DNA from: Chionoecetes opilio
Taxonomy: Eukaryota > Arthropoda > Malacostraca > Decapoda > Majidae
Assembly: GCA_016584305.1 (NCBI GenBank)
Contig: JACEEZ010000448.1
Span: 137,501 to 201,500 of the forward strand
Reading direction: 5' to 3'
DNA length: 64,000 nt
Position 1 is the first letter of the stretch. Each line of letters begins with the position of its first letter. The notes beneath the pieces were generated by a model that was given only the letters and a program-made list of their open reading frames with translations, was not told the origin of the DNA and made no database searches. This document shows positions 53,987 through 64,000 of this stretch, one piece after another. The translations under genes were made by a program, and so were the position numbers.

Positions 53987-54470
53987 GGTGCCGAGGAAGG
54001 AGTGGGAATGGGAAAGGTGTGGCCAGTCCTGCCCTTTTGTAGTTCCCAGATTCCAACCCAGACCTACGTGGTTGACAAAGACTGTCTTTGTCTGTGTTTG
54101 GACAGACGGGGTGTGCCTACGATTGTCCGGAACCGGTCCAGGTAAGTCCTAAACAATCCCAAGACGTACGGCCTCAGCTACGCAGGTCTTGTGGGGGCGT
54201 GGCATGGGCGTGGCCTGTGTTCCCGCAAATCGGGCAGCCCATGCGGACGAACGGGGACATGCTTACACAAGTCGCAAACACGTACGTAGTTCAATACGAC
54301 TACATTACGATTGACGTAACACTGGCCCCGTCACGGTAAGTCTGTCGGGAAGTGCAATAGTCGTGGCTATACGGGCCATTACGGCCGGACTACGCCCGTC
54401 AGAACACAAAATTGGCGATTACGCCTGACGGGAGCTGTCGGGAGCAATATACGGGAATGTGTGACCCCAG

Positions 54471-54590
54471 CATATGTCTCAAAAGTGTTTGACGTGGTAT
54501 GGTCGTATACATCAGCCTCCTTTTAGCTTATGAAACACGGTCCATATTCTGCCTGGGCTGGGATGCTGGCTAATCCCTCTCTGCACGCAG
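54471..54590 (+). repeat. Flanking direct repeat D2 of TIR element, copy 2
   Basis: CATATGTCTCAAAAGTG...CCATATTCTGCCTGG...CTAATCCCTCTCTGCACGC, partner of 52150-52270. Confidence 0.7.
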
Positions 54591-55726
54591 GCACGCACCC
54601 ACCTGGACCACATTCCCCCAGCCGTGAGCCGCGACGGGGCTGCCACCCACACATCGCAGCGCATCGTGCGGCACACTGTGACTAGACACTTATCAACACG
54701 TAACTGTGCTGTGTAACTTTAGCTATAGTTGGAGTTTCAGTTACATGTTGGAGAAAGTGATACAACATAAAAGTTTAAGATGCTCAGTAGATAAATACCT
54801 AGTCCACATTTAACTCACAAATATCTCATCCACGTGGATTTACTAACCACTGCACTGACATCTGTCCGTGTTAACAATTCATGGAAGCAAGAGTTTTTTG
54901 TTATCTTCTTCCACTACTTCTCAAGTATAATATCCATGATAACCTTCGCCTTCTTGCTTCCTTACTTGTGGATTAGCGTGTATATCATTTTGTGCACAAA
55001 ATATCAAAACAACTATTAAACTAACTCATATCTAGCTAACTAATAGCAACTAACTAATAGCAAATAACAACAAATTTAAAACAAAATAATCAATATCAAA
55101 CCTCGCCTATCCTTCAGCTTTCATAATTTTCTGCATCCAGTGTAGTGTAGGAGTAGTAACACTTCTACACCTGCACTCTCCCATCCCTCCTGACACACGC
55201 GACACTCATGCTCACCCCCACACGCTGAGTCGCGCCCTGTCACCCCTGTCACTCGCCCTATCGAAGGACACTGACATGACATGGCGAGGTGACAGCCAAC
55301 TCTCGCCTGATAGGAAAATGTTGGGCGACAAACCTGCTTTGCATACTTAAATCTCCCTAATCGTATATTCACATGTTCGCGTGATGTATTCCTTTCTTTT
55401 ATATTGTATTAGCATAACACCTCTAGGGATGGGTGGCACCTTTGCTGTAACGCTCGTGTAACGTGTTCACTATTTCGTTCATCTAACATATCTTAATAAC
55501 TAATCGTTCATCATTATTTCTAAACTCTGTGCAAAATAGGATTAGACAAGGCGAGGATAACCCACTCTGAAACGATTTCATCTCCAGAAAATTTAGAAAG
55601 TCTGACAAAATAAAAACTTATGGCAAACACTTGGTGAAGTTACATGACAAACAAACGTGCTCTTAAAGAAATCAAGATAAAACTTAGGCACCACATTATT
55701 TTCATCTTTTTATTCCATTGTGGAAA
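54591..55726. other. Duplicated spacer then unique sequence, no gene
   Basis: To about 55555 it matches 48736-49735. 55556-55726 is unique and leads into the 25-bp minisatellite. Confidence 0.6.
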
Positions 55727-58010
55727 TTGTCCATCAACCACCCTCTCGTAATTGTCCATCAACCACCCTCTCGTAATTGTCCATCAACCACCCTCTCGTA
55801 ATTGTCCATCAACCACCCTCTCGTAATTGTCCATCAACCACCCTCTCGTAATTGTCCATCAACCACCCTCTCGTAATTGTCCATCAACCACCCTCTCGTA
55901 ATTGTCCATCAACCACCCTCTCGTAATTGTCCACCAACCACCCTCTCGTAATTGTCCATCAACCACCCTCTCGTAATTGTCCACCAACCACCCTCTCGTA
56001 ATTGTCCATCAACCACCCTCTCGTAATTGTCCATCAACCACCCTCTCGTAATTGTCCATCAACCACCCTCTCATAATTGTCCATCAACCACCCTCTCATA
56101 ATTGTCCACCAACCACCCTCTCATAATTGTCCATCAACCACCCTCTCGTAATTGTCCATCAACCACCCTCTCGTAATTGTCCATCACCACCCTCTCGTAA
56201 TTGTCCATCAACCACCCTCTCGTAATTGTCCATCAACCACCCTCTCGTAATTGTCCATCAACCATCCTCTCGTAATTGTCCATCAACCACCCTCTCGTAA
56301 TTGTCCATCAACCACCCTCTCGTAATTGTCCATCAACCGCCCTCTCGTAATTGTCCACCAACCACCCTCTCGTAATTGTCCATCAACCACCCTCTCGTAA
56401 TTGTCCATCAACCACCCTCTCGTAATTGTCCATCAACCACCCTCTCGTAATTGTCCATCAACCACCCTCTCATAATTGTCCATCAACCACCCTCTCGTAT
56501 TGTCCATCAACCACCCTCTCATAATTGTCCATCAACCATCCTCTCGTAATTGTCCATCAAACCCCCCTCTCGTAATTGTCCATCAACCACCCTCTCGTAA
56601 TTGTCCACCAACCACCCTCTCGTAATTGTCCATCAACCACCCTCTCGTAATTGTCCATCAACCACCCTCTCGTAATTGTCCATCAACCACCCTCTCGTAA
56701 TTGTCCATCAACCACCCTCTCATAATTGTCCATCAACCACCCTCTCGTAATTGTCCATCAACCACCCTCTCGTAATTGTCCATCAACCACCCTCTCGTAA
56801 TTGTCCATCAACCACCCTCTCGTAATTGTCCATCAACCACCCTCTCGTAAATTTTCCATCAACCACCCTCTCGTAATTGTCCATCAACCACCCTCTCGTA
56901 ATTGTCCATCAACCACCCTCTCGTAATTGTCCATCAACCACCCTCTCGTAATTGTCCATCAACCATCCTCTCGTAATTGTCCATCAACCACCCTCTCGTA
57001 ATTGTCCATCAACCACCCTCTCGTAATTGTCCATCAACCGCCCTCTCGTAATTGTCCACCAACCACCCTCTCGTAATTGTCCATCAACCACCCTCTCGTA
57101 ATTGTCCATCAACCACCCTCTCGTAATTGTCCATCACCACCCTCTCGTAATTGTCCATCAACCACCCTCTCATAATTGTCCATCAACCACCCTCTCGTAA
57201 TTGTCCATCAACCACCCTCTCATAATTGTCCATCAAACCCTCCTCTCGTAATTGTCCATCAACCCCTCTCGTAATTGTCCATCACCACCCTCTCGTAATT
57301 GTCCACCAACCACCCTCTCGTAATTGTCCATCAACCACCCTCTCGTAATTGTCCATCAACCACCCTCTCGTAATTGTCCATCAACCACCCTCTCGTAATT
57401 GTCCATCAACCACCCTCTCATAATTGTCCATCACCACCCTCTCGTAATTGTCCATCAACCACCCTCTCGTAATTGTCCATCAACCACCCTCTCGTAATTG
57501 TCCATCAACCACCCTCTCGTAATTGTCCATCAACCACCCTCTCGTAATTGTCCATCAACCACCCTCTCGTAATTGTCCATCAACCACCCTCTCGTAATTG
57601 TCCATCAACCACCCTCTCGTAATTGTCCATCAACCACCCTCTCGTAATTGTCCATCAACCACCCTCTCGTAATTGTCCATCAACCACCCTCTCATAATTG
57701 TCCATCAACCCCCTCTCGTAATTGTCCACCAACCACCCTCTCGTAATTGTCCATCAACCACCCTCTCGTAATTGTCCATCAACCACCCTCTCGTAATTGT
57801 CCACCAACCACCCTCTCGTAATTGTCCATCAACCACCCTCTCGTAATTGTCCACCAACCCCCTCTCGTAATTGTCCATCAACCATCCTTTTTCTCCGTAA
57901 TTGTCCATCACCACCCTCTCTAATTGTCCTCAACCACCCTCTCAGTAATTAAATTGTCCATCAACCACCCTCTCGTAATTGTCCCATCAACCACCCTCTC
58001 ATGTTGGAAA
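55727..58010 (+). repeat. 25-bp minisatellite, about 90 units
   Basis: The unit consists of ATTGTCCATCAACCACC followed by CTCTCGTA. It is very homogeneous, with variants (CTCATA, CCACCAACC, CATCACCACC, CCATCCTC) that recur in the same sequence at roughly 0.7-1.2 kb spacing, indicating block amplification. Degenerate units appear from 57860 to 58000. A single related word occurs near 63280-63300. Confidence 0.98.
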
Positions 58011-58835
58011 AAATATGCGGGCGGGAAAGGAGAAAGTGTGACAGCCCACACCACCACAGGGTCCTTCACCACCGGTGCACGCCCACTCCACAAACTGGTT
58101 TACTTGGTCTTGTTAAGGAGCAAAGCCTCACAGGTCGTGGTGGTCCACCGCTGCGACTGCCAGTCCTGGCGTCCCTGTTAACAGGCCACCTGGTCTGGTA
58201 TGGTGTTGGACTGAGTCACTGTCTTACGGGGGGCGCCGGCCCTTGGTCCAGCACACAACGTGTACACAGGCTCACCTCACACTCGTGCCCAAACCACCAC
58301 TGGTAGGCGACTAGTCGCCGTTGCACACCCTCACCAGTCTTCACCCGATGTTTACCCTCACTACACACCGTTTCTCAACACAACGCTCGCCCCAACCACA
58401 CTATAGGCGTGTATCGCCCTACACACGCCCCACTCCTTTCCGGTTTGCAACTTTTCCGAAAGGCACAGCTGTCTTGCTGCACCCATTAAGGATGCATGCA
58501 TGTGGCAATAATAGCAAAAAAAATCTATCAGAAACACCCATATATTCAAGTACTTATATGTATCTCGGTGTTTACGTGCCTCTATGATCAGCCGCGGGAA
58601 GATGAGCCTCACTGATAGCTACGTCACGAGCCTAGAGCCTGAGTGTCTGCAAACCTTGAGAGCGTTTTGAAAACTCGGGGAAATTTGCAGGATTTGATTG
58701 CGGATTTTATTAAAAAACGGCTGACTGGATACCAAAAAGTGAGACGTTATTGTTGGATATACTCGTTAATGGCTATGATTTGATTGCATTAAAATCAAGA
58801 ATGATGAAATGGTCTGGACGATTACTTTAAATAAT
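58011..58835. other. No gene recognised
   Basis: Several overlapping open frames (57924-58587) lack motifs. GC-richer than its surroundings up to 58310. Nothing identified. Confidence 0.45.
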
Positions 58836-59675
58836 TAGCACCTAATTTGGGAGCGCGGTCATTGGTTGCCGCCATAAATACTAGCCACTAAGATTTCTGT
58901 ACGTGGCTATAGGTAGGGTGGCCGCTAGCCGATGCCATCGAGAGAAACACGTACACTCCAGCCCATCCCGGGAGTAGTAACATTAAAATATACGTGCTTA
59001 TCTATAACTACAGTACACTCCGAAGCCCTTGAAAGGATAAACATCATTGTTAGTAGAAGGGCTGTCTACAAGTAGGGTGGGGTGGGGTTCACACCGAACG
59101 TACTGAAGGCGACAAACGCGAAAATTAATTCAAATTTCGCAGCCACCCATGCCCCACCACGATGCAGCGCCACCCTCACGTGAAACTAACCATTGCGAGA
59201 ACAGGTAGACTTTCATGACTAAGAGGTAGGGTGGGTGGGGTCACAGGCACTGGGGGGATCACAGTCAAAATTTATAACAAACCTTAAAAGACCTTATTAT
59301 CTGAGTTAAGTATTCATGAAGGGTACCATAGGTGGGCCATTTGTGAAGTTTGTTTGGGCCCAGTGTGCACTCTTCAGGTAAAAATGATTTTTTATGAATA
59401 TTTTTCCACTAATAGTACGGGGTCCCCCCACACCACCCTACACCCAGACCCGCGTGAAGATAACATCTTTCTTCTGATTAATATGAAGAGATTATTGTAC
59501 ATGTTAATGTACCTATAAGTGTAAAAACCAATAGGACCGTGTTTAAAAATACCACACACTGATAATAGCCGTGCGTCATGGATAACAGGGTGTGAAAACA
59601 CCACCTGACGCGATAACGAAAACACTCGATTCCAACCCTCCGCCTCCTGTCATACACGGGCGGCCCTGATCACGG
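58836..59675 (+). repeat. Duplicated segment, left copy
   Basis: Matches 63500-64000 in the same orientation (TTAGCACCTAATTTGGGAG; CATAAATACTAGCCACTAAG; AACATCTTTCTTCTGATTAA) once the 364-bp MITE at 59075-59438 is removed. The right copy runs off the window end. Confidence 0.9.
59075..59438 (+). mobile_element. 364-bp TA-flanked MITE with GGGTGGGGTGGGG ends
   Basis: Left end GGGTGGGGTGGGGTTCAC, right end CCCCACACCACCC (inverted), flanked by TA (59073-59074, 59439-59440). The right-hand duplicate retains the empty site CTACAAGTACACCAGACCC (about 63759-63778), with a single TA. The interior repeats TAGGGTGGGTGGGGTCAC (about 59227-59244). No coding; Tc1/mariner-like by target. Confidence 0.88.
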
Positions 59676-61925
59676 GGCGACCACAATCAGATCACACAGA
59701 CCATTGCAGTATAATCAAACCCGGATACGCATAGCAACCCTACTATCCACCGATATAAAGTATCAGTTAGTGATGGCTGGGGATAATGTGTCGATGCGAT
59801 AGAACATGGGTTTTGATTAGGTAAGGACTCAAATTAAATATGTATGTGAAATAAATTCACCCACATTGGTGCCCCCTAGTAGAGGAATTATGATGATTCA
59901 TGTGATTCAGAGTGGTCGTTAAGTGAGGTATATTATGAGCTACCCACCAACGCTGGTATGAGGCTGGAGGGGGGGTTTTCGCGGCGTCAAGAATGACTCA
60001 GCTGTTCAAATACCATATGCCTCACGCTGTGGTAGTAGAGAAACATCAGAGGTTTACGTAGACTAGTTAGTGGAATAGTTAAGTGCTGGTTGGTCGTAGC
60101 GGGTTTCATGAGCCTTGACAGCCAGCCAACGCGCTTCCCAGCACTTATGATATATAATAATTAATTATCAAACTAGCAATATTTTAGTAACGTAATCTTT
60201 CAATTAATATTCTATTGAGTAATAACTAAATCATGGTAGGGCACTCATTATCAGCCAAGCTAGCAATGCTCACAAGGATTTAAATAATATGTGAGGACGC
60301 AATTAAGGCCAATTCTATTGACTATAATAGTTTAAAGTCAGTCTACCATGGCATAAATGAGCACTGGAAATATGAGGAGGCTTAATACCTATATGAAGTT
60401 CAATTCAGACAAAGCTGGGATAAAGAAATGATTTCAGCTATGTGTTATCAATATGAACACGAATGGGCAACGAATCTCGATAAAGTAATTGAATATGAGG
60501 GATTACTGGAGTGGCTCAATTCCATCAACAGCCTAAAGTTTCGTTTAACCCAAAGTTTGCAAGGTATTTACGCAAGAACCCCCCACAGGGAGATCACGAT
60601 GTATTACGCATGAAAGGTAAAGCTATATCAGCCACCCTCAGAGTTTAAAGGATCCCCGTTAGTGGGTACGTATAGCGCTGTACGCAAATCAAAACAAGCA
60701 CTGTAATTACGATTCAAATTCTCAGCCTACCAGTAAACCACTTAGCCTACTCAAATAAAGATACAAACCCTATATCGAGGGCGGCCTTCTAGTGGAAGTA
60801 GAATAATAAATTGGTATTATGTGAGGGGAGACATACGCCCTCCACATGTAATATCTATTCAGATTGTTACACGAGAGTTGAAAGGATTATGCGCCTTGGT
60901 ATTTGCCTAACTGTCTCCGTGGTAAACATGCTTCAAATGCATGCCCTTATAAGCTTAAGAACTCTGTAGGAAATGAAACAACCTTTTCAACACGCTCTCT
61001 GTCCTAACAGTGATAATAACTCAGACCCTACAGTAGTAAAATGGCAGTCACTACATAAGAGTAGTTCAGCAGCTGTTCCCATGCCGAGTTGAAGGTGTGC
61101 CACCAATGGGAATGCAGCATGAGTAAAAGACAATGTTGGACAGTGGTGCACAAAAGATCCTTCATAAGCAGAGAGATAGTTGAATTATACAACTACCCAT
61201 AATTAATAAAGTGAGCATAGCCATATCAGGTTTTCTCGCCAATAATGAGGCTCAAAACCTATGACATAGTTCAACCCCTAGTCCAAATTAGGAAGATATA
61301 AATGTAGGGTAGCTGCTGCAGTAGTAAAATAATATGGGTATAGTTAACTGTTAAGGGACTAAAGGACACAGCTGGAAATGCTGAGGGAATAATGTGTAAA
61401 CTAGTTAGAATACTTCAAAGCGTGATGGACCTTTCCAATTAATAAAGGAGCGATTATTTTGGGCGTTACCTAAGGAAGGTCATCAAATACAATAAACTTC
61501 TCAAGTTCAACTAGGCTGGTGGTAAGGTAATAATGGGGAACCCATCCCCACAACCCATACAGGCGAACAGGCGAGTATTCCTAGTCATGCAACAAAACCC
61601 TTATTATACCAGAATAGGAAACCACTTGAATTGCCCACAACCAATAAGTGAGGTTTTAGAGGAAGTGGTTTCCAGTTTCATAATGAATATATTGCCACTA
61701 CATGAAAATCCTTAATTAATAATGTGTCGCGCGGAGATAATAACCTCAAAATTGAATACAGGATTATGGTTTAAAGGTGACCTACCTGGCTGAAAGAGGT
61801 ATAATAATCCTAATAGGGTTTCCACTCAGTCATGACATTCATCTTGAAGATATTAATAAAGGGAACCGAATTGATCCCAGATCCGTGATAGACATAGAAA
61901 GGTTTTCCTTATTAAGCAATATTTC
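59676..61925. other. No gene recognised
   Basis: About 2.2 kb without identifiable domains. Small frames at 60428-60613 and 61533-61715 (plus) look protein-like in composition but match nothing I recognise and have no splice or promoter support. Confidence 0.45.
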
Positions 61926-62587
61926 CCTGCAGGGGTAATACTCCCTGCAAAGTTAATACTCCCCGCAGGGTTAATACTCCCTGTAGGGTAATCTCCTGCT
62001 AGGGTTAATACTCCCTGCAAGGTTAATACTCCCTGAAAGGGTTAATACCACTGTAGGGTTTAAACTCCCTTCAAGGTAATACTCCCTGCCACAGGTTAAT
62101 ACTCCCTGCAGGGTGAATACTCCTGTAGGGTTAATACTCCCTGCAAGGTTAATACTCCCTGCAGGGTTAATACTCCCGGCAACTGGTAATATCTCCTGCC
62201 AAGGTTAATACCTCCCTGCAGGTTAATACTCCCTGCAAGGTTAAACTCCCTGCCGGGTAATACTCCCTGCAAGGTTAATATTCCCTGCAAGGGTAATACT
62301 TCCCTGCAAGGTTAATACTCCCTGCCAGGGTGGTAAATACTCCCAGGCATGGTTAATACTCCCTGCAGGGTTAATACTCCCCGCAAGGTAATAATCCCTG
62401 CAAGGTTAAATACCCCTGTAGGGTAATAACTCCTGCAAGGTTAATTACTCCCTGCAGGGTTAATATCCCTGCAGGTTAATACTCCCTGCAGGGTTATACT
62501 CCCAGCAAGGTTAATACTCCCTGCAAGTTATACCCCTGCAAGGTAATACTCCCTGATAGGGTTAATACTCCCTGCAAGGTTAATAAA
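61926..62587 (+). repeat. 18-bp minisatellite (TAATACTCCCTGCAGGGT)
   Basis: About 36 units of TAATACTCCCTGCAGGGT with frequent CAAGGT variants and single-base indels. The CCTGCAGG core is itself palindromic, so each unit can form a small hairpin. Confidence 0.96.
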
Positions 62588-63499
62588 AGGGGAGAGCTGA
62601 TCCTTGAAAAGTTTTGTATCAGAACAATACAGAAGCAGGTATTTCTGAGGAATAATCAAGCTATTGGCTTCAGCCAGCCCCCATAGGGAACAAATTGACC
62701 ATATTTGGGTTGTTCTTGATATGAGGGTATAGGTGTTCGAGGTCGAAATTTTTCAAGCTGAGCTCCAAATAAAACCTGCCATCCCTACTAATTTCCCAAA
62801 ACGCATTCATCTTACTAAGATGTTGGGGAAGAATATCATAGGAACTTTCATTACATGGCGGAATGCCTACCATGTTGGCCGATATCAGTGCAATTTTGGA
62901 TAAATCATGTTAGACAGGGCAGAAAATATTACCTCAGATCTCTCATAAATTTTAATAGATCTGAGTGTAGGATAGTCCCTATTAGTCCCCCTGAACTTCC
63001 CGTGATTAAAGAGATCCTAAAACCATTTTGAGGTCAAATGGTGAGGACTATACTGTGGATTACTATAAACATCAGGAGATCAACTCTCCCCCCCGATCAA
63101 GTATATGTCAGCAATATTCACTGGTACCTCTATCAGAAGCTGTTGATTTTAAAATAGTAAAGACCACACAGTGCCGAAACCACTATTGAAATGTCCGGCG
63201 CTAGGTGGCCTGGGGTGATGTCACATGAAGCGTAACTTCAGTTTTCGGCCGGCCCCCAGTGTGTGGAAATTAATCCATAAACCACCCTCTGTAATTGGTA
63301 GAGTGGGGGTTTTGGTTTACGCCCCCCCCCCCCTTGTCGAGTGAGGTATTTTCCGCTCGTCATAGGGGGAGTGCGTATAGGGATGTATATAATTATAATG
63401 GTAATGGTAAATTAAGGTAAATTTGAGTAAGTGATTAGTACTGGGGATAGTGTAAAATTAATATTCCCAAGTGTTAATAAGCATTTGCACTAAACTATA
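62588..63499. other. No gene recognised
   Basis: A 67-codon minus-strand frame (62873-62670) is unidentified. A C-run lies at 63322-63334. A CCACCCTCTGTAATTG word near 63283 resembles one unit of the 55.7-58.0 kb minisatellite. Confidence 0.45.
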
Positions 63500-64000
63500 T
63501 AATTTAGCACCTTAATTTGGAAGAGCGGTCATGGTGCCGACCCATAAATACTAGCCACTAAGATTTCTGTACTTGGCTATAGGTAGGTTGGCCGCTAGGC
63601 CGGTGCACATCGGAGGAAACAGTTACACTCCAGCCCAAATTTGCCCCCCCCCCCCCCCCCCGGGGGGGAGAAAATTAAAATATACGTGCCGTATCTATAA
63701 GACAGTACACTCCGAGCCTTGAAAGGAATGAACATCAAGTGTTAGTAGACGTGCTGGTCTACAAGTACACCAGACCCTCCGTGAAGATAACATCTTTCTC
63801 TGATTAATAGAAGAGATTTGTACACATAGTTAATTGTACCTATAAGTGTAAACCAATAGACCGTGTTAAAATACCACACATATAATAGCCCGTGCGGTCA
63901 TTGGATAAACAGGGTTTGAAAAACAACCTGACGCGATACGCAATCACCGCTTTCAAACCCTCCGCCTCCATGTCATACACGGGCGGCCCTATCACGGGCG
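63500..64000 (+). repeat. Duplicated segment, right copy (cut by window end)
   Basis: The counterpart of 58836-59675 lacking the MITE. It carries a poly-C/poly-G run (63644-63668) where the left copy has ATCCCGGGAG, a likely consensus error. Confidence 0.9.

Larger units (their letters stand above)
52278..54470 (+). mobile_element. TIR DNA transposon carrying a MADF gene, copy 2
   Basis: Ends CTGGGGTCACACATTCCCGT and, inverted, ACGGGAATGTGTGACCCCAG. The match extends one more base pair (G...C) and about 25 bp in all. TGCTCCCGTA is repeated just inside the left end, and GGGAGCAATATACGGG inside the right. The plus strand carries the MADF gene from the left; a short minus-strand frame (53986-53801) points inward from the right. 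No obvious target duplication; direct repeats D1/D2 of about 120 bp flank it. 2.19 kb, internal deletion of a transposase likely. Confidence 0.78.
49736..55555 (+). repeat. Tandem duplication unit, copy 2 (about 5.8 kb)
   Basis: Head-to-tail with copy 1 (44755-49735). The size difference is essentially the 877-bp MITE at 50597-51473. Right boundary near GGCGAGGATAACCCA, the sequence that in copy 1 leads into copy 2 (GGCGAGGATAAACCCA at about 49722-49737). Confidence 0.9.

Noticed and set aside
60428..62873. Small frames as endogenous-virus or host genes (60428-60613, 61533-61715, 62873-62670)
   Set aside because: Protein-like composition only. No recognisable motif, splice chain or neighbouring gene; left as unidentified.

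Overview
The window is eukaryotic nuclear DNA, most likely from a decapod crustacean. The grounds are recognition of the LINE proteins (Jockey- and CR1-like families of the type common in crabs and shrimps), interspersed TTAGG-type (GGTTA) runs, introns with GT/AG boundaries, poly-A tailed retroelements, and the density of satellites and foldback elements. No prokaryotic gene organisation is present, and most long open frames are products of stop-free satellites. Species cannot be named from sequence alone.

Layout. 0.9-3.9 kb: a 5'-truncated Jockey-like LINE with poly-A tail and one frameshift. 4.2-10.3 kb and 17.75-21.6 kb: two copies (A and B) of a duplicated block that share the order unique spacer, ATTCCAG satellite, 213-bp TTAA-flanked MITE, 18-bp minisatellite. 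Each copy carries the same roughly 600-700 bp Helitron-like element, but at different sites and in opposite orientation, so each copy preserves the other's empty site. 5.65-11.2 and about 12.4-17.5 kb read as very low-quality consensus (homopolymer inflation) and include a CR1-like LINE recognisable only in pieces. 22.2-24.3 kb: a third 18-bp array. 24.8-30.4 kb: nested inverted-repeat elements (hAT-like MITE, TTAA MITE, a 770-bp near-perfect palindrome, a 2.6-kb element with inverted ends, further foldbacks).

31.2-33.5 kb: a possible TIR element interrupted by an assembly gap (31896-32601). 33.5-35.7 kb: an LTR retroelement (Ty3/Gypsy-like) in the order RNase H, polypurine tract, LTR, primer-binding site, gag, with a TA-flanked MITE inside gag. 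37.56-39.51 kb, minus strand: three exons of a HUWE1-type HECT E3 ubiquitin ligase with conserved splice sites but several stops and frameshifts; this is the only cellular gene I recognise. 39.6-44.5 kb: minisatellite, poly-G, interstitial telomere-like DNA and otherwise featureless sequence.

44.7-55.6 kb: a tandem duplication of a roughly 5-kb unit. Each unit holds a LINE reverse-transcriptase fragment, a (GT)n tract, and a 2.2-kb terminal-inverted-repeat element that encodes a MADF-domain protein behind a TATA box, with clustered CCCGTCAGACG motifs near its ends. Copy 2 carries an extra 877-bp MITE that is absent from copy 1. 55.7-58.0 kb: a 25-bp minisatellite of about 90 units. 58.8-59.7 and 63.5-64.0 kb: another duplication, in which the left copy has a 364-bp TA-flanked MITE missing from the right copy. 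61.9-62.6 kb: an 18-bp minisatellite.

Apart from the HUWE1-like exons, the window is a repeat-dominated region. Its main value is that internal duplications give direct filled-site/empty-site comparisons for several mobile elements.
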